The notes beneath the pieces are model-generated. The model did no database searches. It was not told where the DNA came from and saw nothing but the letters and a program-made list of their open reading frames with translations. A DNA stretch of 64,000 nucleotides from Ailurus styani. Lineage: Eukaryota > Chordata > Mammalia > Carnivora > Ailuridae. Where the stretch lies: contig LNAC01000339.1 of the NCBI GenBank assembly GCA_002007465.1, positions 434,001-498,000 of the forward strand. The letters are read 5' to 3'. Within the stretch, counting starts at the first letter, position 1. Every line of letters begins with the position of its first letter. The translations under genes were made by a program, and so were the position numbers. Positions 10,416 through 22,972 of the stretch are shown here, piece by piece.

Positions 10416-12515
10416 GAAAATACACTCATCCACAGGCTGGATCATCTTGTCTTCCAGATTATTGATGGCTTACACCAAGCAAGATTATTTTTCTAGTGCG
10501 AAGTTAGATGGACATACATGTCTCCACACTACACACATTCTAAAATGTCCATCTATAGTCCTATTCTCCAGATCCCCTTGGAGAATTTTCCTATCTTATT
10601 TTTTTTTCCAAGTCTGTCAGGGACTTAGCAGTCAATTTATTAACCACTCCTCATAAATCATTGTAGATGCATATTTTGGGTCCTCTGACCTTCTGTAGGA
10701 AGTTAAATATTAGAAACATTTCCCTTTACCATTGTTTTCAAGAGCTGTCACTAAATAAAGTTGTAAGCAGTGGCCGTCTACTTCTAGCCAGTACCACGGT
10801 ATATTGGAGATGTAACAGGAAACCAGACTCAAACTTTTTCTTATCCCATTAACTCATCATGGGTAACTCCCCAGGAGGTCATATCTGCAGTTTAGGGACA
10901 GGCAGTGAAGCAGTAGGAGCAGGTACCATGGGAGTCTGAACCATCTGTTTTATACAGTTTATTTGTGCCTTCCTGGATCTATGTGGCCAAGTCTAATATA
11001 TACCATTTTCATTTTACAATAAAATGCTACTGTGCACATCCAATTTTATGGTTCAGTGGATCAGATCACACAATTCATGATTTGCAAAACAAGTTGCATA
11101 GTTGTGGTATCCCATGAACAGGTGTTCACTCTACAACCCCCCAGTAATAAGACAGAGCTACATGTCAAATAAAGAATAGTTATTGCTAAATAAATGCATG
11201 GCTTTATTCTGAAACTTTAGAGGTCTATGCTGTTGTCCTTATATGACAGCTTTCTAGAAGGTCCATGAAATGTTCCATCTCTAATACTTCCAATACTATT
11301 GGGTCTACTATCATAAAGCCCATGTGGATGAGCAGTTTGAAACATAGTCTAGAATTCAACCAGGATCTTTACTTATTCAGAGACCAAGTCATTCCTGAGT
11401 GTTGTAGATAAACCAGTAAATGAATAACAACAGCATTCCATAATGTGGTATATGTTATCTTCAAAATTATCTTCCAAATATCTTTGTGTCTGGGGTGCAA
11501 GGTGCTGCAGCATATTTTACACTTGAAAGCAGACTGTCCTCTTACCTCCACATAACTAGACATATTGAAAGCTTACCTATGGGGCTGGCTTCTAATGCAT
11601 GTAGAGTTCTTGCTACTTTCTTTTCACCAGGTCCTATTCACATATTATCAATGTAATGGATTGACATGATATTCTGTGAGATATTATGGAACTCAACATC
11701 CCTTTAGTCTACATTATAACAGACAGCAGGGTCTCTGCTAGGGCAAGATTATTTTCTCTATTTTTATTTATCATTATCTACTATAATAGCAATGAGACAT
11801 AAAAGCATTTATTTTTCTGGGCCAGTAACTGGGTAATGTACACTATGAGCCAAGTTTATTTGCTCCTAAAGTTTCTACATGTAGAACTGCAGCTGTGATT
11901 GGCACCACCATCTGCTTGCATTTGAGATCATCTATGGTTGATCGCTATGACATATTTGGCTTATTCATTAACCAAAAACATGGAGAGAAATGGGAATGGG
12001 ATAAGGATCACTATATCTACAATTTTAATTCTTTAATTTTGATACTTATCTAATTTCCACCAGGGATATAGTACTGCAATTTTAGAAGGTGGTAAGGGTG
12101 GCAGAGTTATTTCAGAAACTATTTCTAGACCTTTCATCACACTAGTTAGGTCATTCATGCGCTCTTCTACTAGTTATTAACAATCTACCTGCTTGGACTG
12201 GAAATACAACCAAAGGACTAGTCTGTAGTTCCACTAGTAAGCACACAATTAAACTATTAATTCTATCTATCTCCTGACACTGTAAGTCCTCAAGCTATCC
12301 AGCAGAACACACTGTGGTTTTCCAATTCCCTAGAGATTAACATCAATTTCAAGTCAATATTTTATATCCCGGAAATTCTGTATACTACCCTTTGCCCAGT
12401 GGGAATTTACACTGGTAAATGACCATAAGTTCCTCTGAGGAAGAACAGAGAGAAGAGTCACAGGATTTACTTGAGATCAAGACAGGCAGGAATATGTTCT
12501 GATGTAACTGAACTT
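10416..12515 (-). mobile_element. Decayed class III endogenous retrovirus, pol region
   Basis: About 2.1 kb of non-L1 sequence between two L1s. On the minus strand, 10880-10950 carries the string 'agactcccatggtacctgct', which I associate with the RNase H end of pol in the ERV3-16/HERV16 branch of the ERVL group. The upstream part (about 11000-12500) would then be reverse-transcriptase side sequence. All frames are broken by many stops and frameshifts; the longest open stretch is about 64 codons (11369-11563). No LTR, primer-binding site or env is visible in the window, so this is an internal fragment. Recognition is by eye from memory; a profile search is needed for the family name and for the 12.5 kb boundary. 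Confidence 0.6.
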
Positions 12516-13019
12516 TACATATAAATATGTATCTTTTTATTGACATATAATTGATATATGTCATTATATTAGTTTCAGATGTACATCATAATGAGTTGAT
12601 TTTTGTGTACATTGTGGAATGATTACCACAATAAGACTAGTTATCATCTGTCAGCATACAAAGTTATAATTTTTTTCATGATAAGAACTTTCAAAATCTA
12701 CTCTTGGCAACTTTCAAATATGCACTACCATATTATTGACTGTAGCCACCATGCTGTACCACGCTGACACCACTCCCATGACTTATTTATTGTATAACTA
12801 GAAGATTGTACCTCCTGATCCCTTTTACCCAACACCCATGTTGTCTACCTCCCACCCTCTCTCTCTGGCAACTGCCAATCTGTTCTCTGTATCTATGAGT
12901 TTGTTTTTTTTGTTTGTTCAATGGTTTGTTTTTCTAAGTTTCCTTATATAAGTGAAGCCATACAGTATGTCTTTTTTTTTCTCCTTAGTGTCTGACTTTA
13001 TTTTATTTGACTTTATTTT

Positions 13020-13128
13020 TTTGTTGTTATTTTTTAAATTGTGTTATGTTAGTCACCATACAGTACATCATTAGTTTTTGATGTAGTGTTCCATGATTCA
13101 TTGTTTGTGTATAATACCCAGTGTTCCT
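13020..13128 (-). mobile_element. Short L1 3'-end insertion
   Basis: About 110 bp matching the extreme 3' UTR of a younger carnivore L1 ('gttagtcaccatacagtaca') in reverse, lying inside the older L1. The 8-bp string 'tctgactt' occurs on both sides (12991-12998 and 13134-13141) and joins into continuous older L1 sequence when the insert is removed, as expected for a TSD. Confidence 0.68.
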
Positions 13129-14305
13129 CTTTATCTGACTTATCTCACTTAGCATAATATCCTCTAGGTCCATCCATATTGTCTCAAATGGTAAGATTTC
13201 ATCCTTTATTAATGACTGAGCTGTATTCCATTGTATATATATGCCACATCATTATCCACACACCTAGTGATGAACACTTAAGTTGTTTTCCTATCTTGGC
13301 TATTGTAAATAATGCTGCAATGAACATAAAGGTACATATATCTCTTTGAATTAGTATTTGTGTTTTCTTCAAATAAGTATTCATAAATGGAATACCTGAT
13401 CAAGTGATAGTTCTATTTTAATTTTTTTGAGAAAACACCATAATGTTTTCCATAGTGACTGCACCAATTCAAATTCCCAACAAGAGTGAATGAAGATTTC
13501 CTTTTCTCTTCCTCCTTACTAACATTTTCTATTTGCTACCTTTTTAATAAAGGCCATTCTGATAGGTATGAGATGATATCATCTTGTGGTTTTGATTTGA
13601 ATTTCCCTGATGATTAGTAATAATGCACATCATTTCATGTGCCTTTTGGCAATCAGTATGTGTTTTTGGAAAAATATCTATTCATATCTGCTCATCTTTT
13701 AATTAAATTGTTTGTTTTTTGGTTACTGAATATGAATTCTCCATATATTTTAGGTATTAGCTGCTCACTGGATATATGATTTTCAAGTATCTTCTCCTAT
13801 TCAGTAGGTAGCCTTTTCTTTTTGTTGATGGTTTCCTTCATTATGCAAAGCTATTTAGTTTGATATAACCCCATCTGTTTACTTTTGCTTTTTGTTGCCC
13901 TTGAACTTGGAGTCTGGTCTAAAAGCTATCACTCAGACTGATGTCAAGGAGCTTACTACCTATGTTTTCTTCTAGAAGTTGTATGATTTCATGTCTTACA
14001 TTCAAGTCTTTAATCCATGTTGAGTTAAATTTGTGTATGCTGTAAGGTGGTGGTCTAATTTCACCTTTTGCATGCATCCAGTTTTCCCAGCATTATTTAT
14101 TGAAGAGATTGTCCTTTCCCTATTGTATACTCTTTACTCTTAATTTACCATATAGAATGGGTTTACTTCTCTGCTCTCTATTTTGTTCCTTTGATCTATT
14201 GTTTACTTTGATGCTAATACCATACTGTTTTGATTACTACTGCTTTGAAATCAGAAAATCTGATACTTCCATCTGTGTTCTTCTTTCTTAAGAATGTTTT
14301 GGCCA

Positions 14306-14505
14306 GGGGTGCCTGGGTGGCTCAGTAGGTTAAAGCCTCTACCTTTGGTTCAGGTCATGATCTCAGGGTCCTGGAATCGAGCCCTCCATTGGGCTCCCTG
14401 CTAGGCGGGGAGCCTGATTCCACCTTTCTCTCTGCCTGTCTCTCTGCCTACTTATGATCTCTCTCTCTCTCTCTGTCAAATAAATAAATAAAATCTTAAA
14501 AAAAA
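14306..14505 (+). mobile_element. Can-SINE in old L1
   Basis: Starts 'ggggtgcctgggtggctcag', with conserved 'caggtcatgatctcagggtc', CT-rich middle, (AAATA)n and an A tail. TSD: 14290-14305 versus 14506-14521, 'aagaatgttttggcca' type with two mismatches. Head variant 'taggttaaagcctctacc' is close to the mustelid-like subtype. Confidence 0.92.
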
Positions 14506-17500
14506 AAGAATCTTTTGGGCATTCAGGATCTTTTGGGATTGTGTGTTCTATTTCTGTAAAAAGTACCATCTGAATTTTGATAGGGGTTACTCTTACTCTG
14601 TAAATTGCTTTGGGTAGCAGGGGCATTTTAATATTATTAATTCTTCCAATCCATGAGTACAGAATATATTCGCATTTATTTGTGTCTTTTTCGATTACTT
14701 TCATCCAAGTCTTCTAGTTTTCAGGGTATAGGTCTTTCACCTCTGGTTAAATGCATTATATTCTTTTTTATATAATTGTAAATAGGACTGTTTTCTTAAT
14801 TTCTTATTTTGATAGTTTGTTGCTGATATATAAAAACATAATAGATCTTGGTATATTGATTTGGGACTCTGCAACTTTACTGAATTTCTTTATTAATTTT
14901 AACAGATTTTTTGTTGATTTTTGTTTTGTTTTTGATGGAATATTTAGAATTTTCTATATATAAAATCGTGTGGTTGGCAAATAGTGAGATTCTTTTTTTC
15001 TTTCAAATTGGTATTCACTTTATTTCTTTTTTCCTGCTTATTTGTTCTGTCTAGGACTACTAATAGTATATTGAACAAAAGTGACAAGAATGGGCATCCT
15101 TATCTTGTTCTTGGTCTTAAAGGAAAAGCTTTCAGTTTTTCACCTTTGAATATGTTGTGAGCTTGTCATATATGGTCTTTATTGTGTTGAGGTACATCCC
15201 AGCTCTACCCACTTTTTGAGAGTTTTTATTATAAATAGATGTTGAATTTTGTGAAACACTATTTCTGCATCTATTATGATGATTTTTATGCTTCCTCTTG
15301 TTAATGTGCTCTATCATGTGATTGATTTGCAGGTATTGAACCATACCTGCATCCCTGGATTAAGTCCCACTTGATCATAATGTATTCTTCTTTTAGCAAA
15401 ATGTTGAATTCAGTTTGCTAATATTTTATTGAGGATTTCTGCATCTATGTTCATGATGGATACTGGCCTGAATTTTTTTTTTTAATCTATGTGTGTTAGT
15501 TACCAGGGGAATGCTGGCCTAAAAAGGGTTTGGAAGCATTCACTCCACTTCAATTTGTGGAACCCTTAGAGAAGGATTGGTATTAGATTTTCTTTGAATG
15601 TTTGGTAGAATTCACCAGTGAAGCTCTGGTCCTGAAAGCTACAGGAGTTTTGGGAAGTTTTTTATTATTGATTCAATCTCCTTACTAGTAATTCTATTCA
15701 AATTTACTATTACTTCATGATCCAATCTTGGAAGATTGTATGTTATTAGGAATTTATCCATTTATTCTAGATTGTTCAATTTCTAAGCATAAAATTATTC
15801 ATAGTAGTCACTTAGAATCCATTCTATTTCTTTGATATTAGTTGCAACTTCTCTTCCATTTCTGATTTTATTTATTTATCTTTTTTTCTTAGTCCGGCTA
15901 AAGATTTGTCAATTTTATTTATCCGTTCAGAGAACCAGCTCTAATTTCCTTGATCTTTTCTGTTGTGTATTTAATCTCTATATCATTTATTTCCACTTTA
16001 ATTTTTATTTTCTTCTTTCTACTTATATCTTCTGCAAGAGCTTCTGGAGAATTGCTCTTATTTCTTCTTTAAATGCTTAGTAGAATTCACCAGTGAAACC
16101 TTGTGCTATTTATTTGGGAAAGTTATTACATACTGTTTCAATTTCACTGATAGATATAGGCCTATTTAGATTGCCTACTTCTTGTGTAAGTTCTGGTAGA
16201 TTATATCTTTCAAGGAATTGGTCCATTTCATCTAGCTTATCAAATTAGGGAACATAGAGTTTTTCATAGTATTCTTTTATTATCCTTTTAGTGTAAATGG
16301 TATCTGTAGTGATCTCATTTCTGATAATAGTCATTTGTGTCCTCTCTCTTTTTTCCTTAGTTAGTCTGGTTAGAGGTTTATTGATTTTACTGATCTTTTC
16401 AAAGACTCAGCTTTGGGTTTTATTGATGTTGTCTATTGATTTTCTGTTTCCAACTTCATTGATTTTTGTTCTATTTTTTAATATTTCTTTTCTGCTCCTT
16501 ACTTTAAACATAGTTTGCTCTTATTTTTCTAGTTTCCTAAGTAGAAGCTTTGATGACTGATTTTAGATCTTTCTTCTTTTTTTATATTTGAATTTAATGA
16601 TACAAATTTCTCTCTTATCATTGCTTTCACTGAATTCCACAAATTTTAGAAGTTGTGTTTTCATTTTCATGTAGTTAAAAATTTTTTTTAACTTCCTTTA
16701 AGATTTTTCCTTTGATCCCTGTGTTATTCAGAAGTGTGTTCCTTAATCTCCCAAGTATTATTTTTGGAACTTTCCAGTTATGTTTCTGTTATTGATATCT
16801 CATTTAATACCAATGTAGACTGAGAGCAGACATTATGTAAGTTCTAGTCCTTTAAATTTGTTAAGATGTGCTTTATGGCCCAGTATATGATCTATCTTGG
16901 TGAATGTTTCATATGATGTTGGAAAGAATATGTGTTCTGCTGGTCTTGTATAAAGTAGTCTATGGATGTCGATTATATCCATTTGAATGATGATGACATT
17001 GAAATCAACTCTGTCCTTACTGATTTCCTTCCAGTTACCTGTCCAATTCTGATAGAAGTGTGTTACAGTATCCAAATGTAATACAAGATTGATTTATTTC
17101 TTCTTGCAATTCTATCAGCTTTGTGTCATGTACTTTGATCCTCTCTTATTAGGTGCATATACATTAAGGATTATGTCTTCTTGGTTAATTGACCCCTTGC
17201 CCATTATGTAATACCCCTCATTATTCTGATAACTTTCCCTGTCATGAAGTTTTCTCTGTCTAAAATTAATATAGCTATTCCTGTTGCCTTTTGATTAGTG
17301 TCATCATAGTATATTCCCCTCTATCCATTTACTTTTAATTTATGTCTTTATATTCCAAATGGGTTTCTTGTAGACAACCGATAGTTGTATCTTGGTTTTT
17401 GGTCCAGTCTGACAATCTCTATCATTTACTCTGTGTATTTAGATCACTAACATTCAAAGTGATTATTGATATTGTTGGATTATATCTATCATATTTATTA

Positions 17501-17817
17501 CTGTTTTATGGATTGCCCTTTTTCTTAGTTCTTATTATGTGTTCCACTCCTTTTCTGCCTTTGGTGGTTTTACTTGAGAATTTTATATGATTCCATTTCT
17601 CTCTAAACATGTGAGTTATCTTTTTTTTTTACTTTTTTTATTGGTTGTACAAGAGTTTGCAATATACATTTCCTTCTGTAAATATATGTAAATATATATC
17701 TACAGCTAATCCAAGTTCGCTTTCATGCAACACTATACTACTTCACAAGTAGTGTGAGTGCCTTACAATAACAAAATAGTGCTAATTTCCCCTTCCTGTC
17801 CTTGTATCATTATTGTC

Positions 17818-17885
17818 ATTAATTTCATATATTATATTATAATACATTATATTAATTTTATATATAAGCATACATGTTAATATAT
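17818..17885. repeat. AT-rich TATATTA low-complexity tract
   Basis: Repeated 'tatattatattat' type units within the old L1, near its inter-ORF part. Weak tandem structure; annotated only as low complexity. Confidence 0.6.
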
Positions 17886-18198
17886 TATTATTTTGAACAA
17901 ATGGTTACTTGTCAGGTCAATTAAGAATATGAAAATTAAAAGTTCTTATTTTACCTTCAGTTAAAATGATGCACTTCTTTTCTTATGTAGATCCAAATTT
18001 CTGAATTTTCTTTCTCTTAGAGGAACTTCTTTTAACATTTCTGGAAAGGGCAGTTTACTGGCAACAAATTCCCTCAATTTTTGTTTGTATGAAAGAAGTT
18101 ATTTCTTTTTCACTTTTGAAAGAGAACAGAATTCTAGGTTGGTGAGATTTTTTTTCTCTCAACACTAAATATTTCACTCCACTCTCTTTTTGCTTGCA

Positions 18199-18692
18199 GA
18201 GTCAAGGTTTTCTAGAGAAACACAACCAATAGGATACATATTTATACATATTACATAAGAGTTTTTTATATGTATATAAAGGACTTATAAGGAATTGCCT
18301 CACACAGTTATGGTGACTGAAAAGTCCCCTGGTCTGTGAACTGCAAGTTGAAAACCCAGGAAAAATGGTGGTATAATTCAGTTCAGGTCCAGATGTCTGA
18401 GAACCAGGGGAGATGACTTAGATTCCAGTCTGGTTTGAAGGCCTGAGAACCAGGAGTGCAGAGGGCAAGACAAGATCAATGTTCCAATATAAGCAAGTCA
18501 GTGTGAAGGACCATATTCTCAAATTCTTCCCCCAACTTATTTGTGTTGTTGTTGTTGTTGTTATTCAGGCCTTCAATGGGTTGGATGATGCCAGTCTACA
18601 CTGGGGAGAGCAAACCGAATCTACCCCAAAAACCAGGGCACCACATGACCAAGTCAAATTGACATATAACATTAATCATGAGACATGGATTC
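18199..18692. mobile_element. Medium-reiterated mammalian repeat inserted in old L1
   Basis: Block beginning 'agagtcaaggttttctagag' and running to 'gacatataacattaatcat'. L1 text stops and resumes on either side, so it is an insertion. The sequence ('ttataaggaattgcctcaca', 'caatgggttggatgatgcc') belongs to a repeat common in mammalian genomes whose library name I cannot give with confidence. A (GTT)n run lies at about 18545-18563. An open frame at 18479-18697 is part of this repeat, not a gene. Confidence 0.65.
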
Positions 18693-19958
18693 TCTGATGT
18701 TAGAAATAATTCTTACCTTTGCTCCTTTATAGGTAAGGCACATTTTTCCTCTGACTTTTCTCAGGATTTTTTCATCTTTGATTTTTTTACAGTTTAAAAG
18801 TCATTATGTCTAGTTGTAGCTTTTTGGCCCTTCTGTTTGGTGTTCTTTGAGCATTCTGTATCCATAGTATGGTGTCAGACATTAATTCGGAAGAAATTCT
18901 CAGCCATTATTGTTTCAAGTGTTTTTTCTTTTCCTTTCTCTCTCTCCTTCTTCTGGAATCCCCATTACATGTATGTTACACCTTTTGTAGTTCTACCATG
19001 GTTCTTGGATAGTCTCCCTCTCTCTCTCTTGCTTTTCACTATAGGGGGTTTCTATCGAGATATCCTCAAGTTTTTATCTTATACCAATAATCTTATCAAA
19101 GGTATTCCTCATTTTTATGACAGTTTTTGTTAATCTCTTTCTTTTCTTCTTTTATTTTTTTGCTTATTCTTTGATTTTCCTTCTCTCTGCTAACATTGTG
19201 TGTCTGTTCTTGCATGCTAATTTATCTATTAACGTCCTTAGCATCTTAATCACAGTGTTTTATATTTCTGCTCTGATAATTCTATAATTCCTTCCATATC
19301 TGAGTCTGATTCTGATGCTTGCTCTGTCTCTTCAAACTGTGTTTTTGTCTTTTATTATGTCTTGCATTATTTTCATGACAGGTGGACATGATGGTATGGG
19401 TTAACAAAACTGCTGTAATTAGACCTTTAGTAATACAGTGGTGAAGTATTGGGGAAGAGAAAATATTCTATAGTCCTATGAGTAGGCCTTTTAGTGATCC
19501 TGTGCCTCTGGACTGTGAACTTCGTATTTACTTCACAGTAACTACATCATTAGATGGAAAATGATGAATAGAATGATCTAAATTTGGGTAATTCTCTTCA
19601 CTTTGTTCTATTAGGCTCTGATAAAATCCCAGGAGGTTTGACTCTTATTAAATAGTTTCTCTTGTGGATAAAGACTGTAAAAAAGAACACAATGTTCTGG
19701 CATATTTCAAATAGTTTCATTCCCCATCCCTCTGCTAGAAGCACAGAAGATTTTTCTTTGATATTCCTGTGAGAACCTAGTTGAGTTCCTCCATGTAAAA
19801 TTCACAAAAGTGTAGGGCCCCTAATGATGGAGCCCCCATAGAAATTTTATCTCTCGGACTTTTCTACACTAAGCATCTAGAAATTCACCAATCACAGTTC
19901 AAGTTTCCTTACCTCAGGTCTGTAAAACCTATTGAGATTTACGCTTGTGGGTTTATGC

Positions 19959-19971
19959 TCCAGTGAGTTTT
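19959..19971. repeat. Left TSD of young L1
   Basis: 'tccagtgagtttt', identical to 21639-21651. Abuts the poly-T that marks the L1 3' end. Confidence 0.9.
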
Positions 19972-20090
19972 TTTTTTCTTTTATGTTCAGTTAGCCAATA
20001 TAGAGTACATCATTATTTTCTTTATATAGGGTTCAACGATTCATTAGCTGTGTAGAGTGCCCAGTGCTCATCACAACACATGCCCTCCTT

Positions 20091-20119
20091 TTTTAAAAAA
20101 ATATTTTATATATTTAATT

Positions 20120-20165
<46 letters not shown>

Positions 20166-20312
20166 ACAAGTAGGCAGAGAGGCAGGCAGAGAGAGGGGGA
20201 AGCAGGCTCCCCACTGAGCAGGGAGCCTGATGCGGGGCTCAATCCTAGGACCCTGAGATCATGACCTGAGCCAAAGTCAGAGGCTTAACCCACTGAGCCA
20301 TCCAGGCGCCCC
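20091..20312 (-). mobile_element. Can-SINE (minus) with expanded (AG)n, inside young L1
   Basis: Third level of nesting: SINE in young L1 in old L1. TSD 20075-20090 and 20313-20328 ('acatgccctcctt' core, one mismatch in 16). The body retains 'agcctgatgcggggctcaat', and the A/T tail is followed by a pure (AG)n run at 20123-20163. Low divergence implies a recent insertion. Confidence 0.94.
20123..20163. repeat. (AG)n microsatellite, about 20 units
   Basis: Uninterrupted AG repeats derived from the CT-rich 3' domain of the SINE. Likely length-polymorphic. Confidence 0.95.
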
Positions 20313-21638
20313 AATACATGCCCTCCTTAAGACCCATCACCCAGTTACCCCATCCTTCCAACCCCTCCCTTCTGTAACCCTCAGTTTTTCTCCCAGGGTT
20401 CAGTCTTATATGGTTTATCTCCCGCTCTGATTTCTTCTCATTCAAATTTCCCTCCCTTCCCCTGTGGTCCTCTGTGCTTTTCCTTTGTTCCACACATGAG
20501 TGGAACCATATGATAACTGTCTTTCTCTGCTTGACTTATTTTGCTTAGCATAATCCCCTCCAGTTCCATCCATGTTGATGCAAATGGTAGGTATTCATCC
20601 TTTCTGATGGCTGAGTAATATTCCATTGTACATATGAACCATATGTTCTTTATCCATTCATCTGTTGAAGGACATCTTGGCTCCTTCCACAGTTTGGCTA
20701 TCGTGGATATTCTTGCTATGAACATTGAGGTGCATGTGCCCCTTCTTTTCACCACATCTGTATCCTTGGGATAAATACCTAGCAGTGCAATTGCTGAGTC
20801 ATAGGGTAGCTCTATTTTTAATGTCTTGAGGAAACTCCATACTATTTTCCAGAGTGGCTGTACCAGCTTGTGTTCCCACCAACAGTGTAAGAGGGTTCCC
20901 CTTTCTCCACATCCTCTCCAACATTTTGTGTTTCCTGTCTTGTTAATTTTGGCCATTCTAACTGGTGTGAGGTGGTATCTCATTGTGGTTTTGATTTGTA
21001 TTTTCCTGATGGCTAGTGACGTTGAACATTTTTTCATGTGTCTATTAGCCATTTGTATGTCTTCTTTCGAGAAGTGTCTGTTCATGTCTTCTGCCCATTT
21101 CTTGACTGGATTATTTGTTTTTTTGGGTGTTGAGTTTGATAAGCTCTTTATAGCTCTTGGATACTAGCCTTTTATCTGAAATGTCATTTACAGGTATCTT
21201 CACCCATGCCATGGGTTGCCTCTTTGTTTTGTTGACTGTTTCTTTTGCTGTGCAGAAACTTTTTGTCTTGATGAAGTCCCAAAAGTTCATTTTTGCTTTT
21301 GTTTCCTTTGTCTTTAGAGACGTGTCTTGAAAGAAGTTGCTTTGACCAATGTCAAAGAAGTTACTGCCTATGTTCTTTCCTAGGATTTTTATGGATTCCT
21401 GTCTCACATAGAGGTCTTTTATACATTTTGAGTTTATCTTTCTGTATGGTGTAAGAGAATGGTCCAGTTTCATTCTTCTGCATGTGGCTCTCCAGTTTTC
21501 CCAGCACCATTTATATTCTTTCCTGCTTTGTCAAAGATTAGTTGACCATAGAGTTAAGGGTCCATTTCTGGGGTCTCTATTCTGTTGCCATTGGTCTATG
21601 TGTGTGTTTTTTGTGCCAATACCATGCTGTCTTGATGA

Positions 21639-21651
21639 TCCAGTGAGTTTT
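21639..21651. repeat. Right TSD of young L1
   Basis: Exact repeat of 19959-19971; the old L1 continues after it. Confidence 0.9.
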
Positions 21652-21830
21652 GATTCTCTGTATTCTTCTGTTGGTCTCTCCAATTTTGGGTGCAGTGGTT
21701 TGTCCTAGGACCTCACTTGTCTGAGAGCTCTAAGAAGAGTTGTTGATGTTTGAGTTTGTTCATCTTTCTATTTATTAGGATTGAGTAGTTATACCCAGCC
21801 TTTTACATGCCAAACCAGAGGCATCCATTT

Positions 21831-22767
21831 TTCTCTTACTTATTATACAGTGAAAACATATTCTGAAATTGGCAGCTAGTAGAGCAGCTCCTAGTTTTCT
21901 AGTGTCTGAATTGTGGCAGAAGTTGTGTGTTTCTGTCACTAGTAGCTGTGACAGTTCTGCAGTAGCCTCTTGAGCTACAGCTTCTTAATTGTGGTAATGG
22001 TAGCACCCTTTGGATAGCTAGTACACTTGTTAAAAATCATCCCAGGAAACTCAGTCTTGAGTTTATTTCTTCAGCCTTCCCATAATGCAGTGACTTATCT
22101 ATATATCCCTAAATAATAAGCTTAAATTTGAGTAGATTCTGCTGACTATAAGTAAGAACACTAAATAATAAAACAACCATTTCTCCATCACTCCATATTC
22201 ATTTGTTTAAGGATCAAATGTGACACAATGATTGTGCTGGACACATGATCTGAAACTATGTTAGATAGCATTAATATTTGCAAGTCCTATTTGAATTGGT
22301 AATCAGATCTTTGTGACACTTCAGGAGAACATTAATAAACTGAAACATATCCATATAATAAATATCAGGTTGAACTTGAGACATGTTTTTTCAAGAAAAG
22401 TTGAAAAACTGCAAATATTTAGTTTAAGAATTTGAGCATTGTTATAAAATATTTGAAGAGATAACATATAGAAAAATATACCTTAAATTTGGGGCTGATG
22501 GCGAAAGAAGAATTAATAAGGAATTCAGTAGGTTTTGAGTCAGTCAAGAATAGGTACAATTTCTTATTCTTTATCTATCTAATCATATGCTCCACATAGT
22601 GCTTCAATGTAATAGAACTGCAATATCCTAACTGAATTAATGAGATGGTATATTTGTGATTTAATATACAAATTGGATCTTTCAATAATTTTAGCAGCAT
22701 TTTGAAACAAATTGTTATTTCAAGAGAAGTTGTTCCTGTCACTGTATATTTTCTTTTCCTTTTTCTT
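21831..22767. other. Single-copy DNA
   Basis: No repeat family or coding signal recognised; the first 200 bp may be eroded 5' end of the old L1. Confidence 0.45.
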
Positions 22768-22972
22768 AAAAGATGTTATTTATTTGTTTGTTTTTGTTTT
22801 ATTTATTTAGAGAGGACATGAGTTGGGGGAAGGGGAGAGGAAGAGAGATTCCCAAGTAGACTCTGCACTGAGAACAGAGATGGTTGCAAGGCTGGATATT
22901 CCAACCCTGAGATCATGACCTGAGCTGAAGTCAAGAACCAGAGGCTTAATTGACTAAGCCACCCAGTCACCC
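22768..22972 (-). mobile_element. Older Can-SINE (minus strand)
   Basis: Tail 'ttatttatttag' followed by 'gagatcatgacctgagctga' and the head complement 'gactaagccacccagtcacc'. Point changes in the head ('agtcacccc' for the usual 'aggcgcccc') and in the body show decay. No clear TSD. Confidence 0.82.

Larger units (their letters stand above)
19972..21638 (-). mobile_element. Younger 5'-truncated L1 (minus strand) with clean TSD
   Basis: Poly-T at 19972-19977, 3' UTR, then the C-terminal part of ORF2. With the SINE at 20091-20312 removed it is about 1.45 kb. Long frames persist on the minus strand: 215 codons at 20438-21085 and 120 codons at 21111-21473, which are consecutive ORF2 pieces separated by a frameshift near 21090-21110. 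This indicates lower age than the host L1. The 13-bp TSD is perfect. It lacks endonuclease and most RT, so it is immobile. Removing it rejoins the older L1 at 'ccagtgag'. Confidence 0.92.
12533..21830 (-). mobile_element. Old, long L1 (minus strand) with nested insertions
   Basis: 3' UTR at 12533-13140, ORF2 C-terminus to RT at 13140-16800, endonuclease at about 16830-17500 (minus-strand frame with IDHILGHK near 16870-16890), the inter-ORF/ORF1 region from about 17600, and 5'-type sequence to about 21830. It is interrupted by an L1 3' scrap (13020-13128), a Can-SINE (14306-14505), a 500-bp repeat (18199-18692) and a younger L1 (19972-21638). Subtracting these leaves about 6.5-7 kb, close to full span. 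Every ORF is broken many times. I group it with ancient mammalian L1M elements; the 5' section might belong to a related HAL1-like copy. Confidence 0.78.

Noticed and set aside
10416..12515. Complete provirus
   Set aside because: No LTR, primer-binding site, gag or env was recognised; only a degraded pol-like section is supported.
20121..20163. Regularly spaced repeats as a CRISPR array
   Set aside because: Simple dinucleotide repeat in a mammalian SINE; no repeat-spacer structure anywhere in the window.
20438..21085. 215-codon frame as a possible active L1 ORF2
   Set aside because: Only the C-terminal part of ORF2, with a frameshift to the adjacent piece and a 5' truncation; endonuclease and RT are missing.
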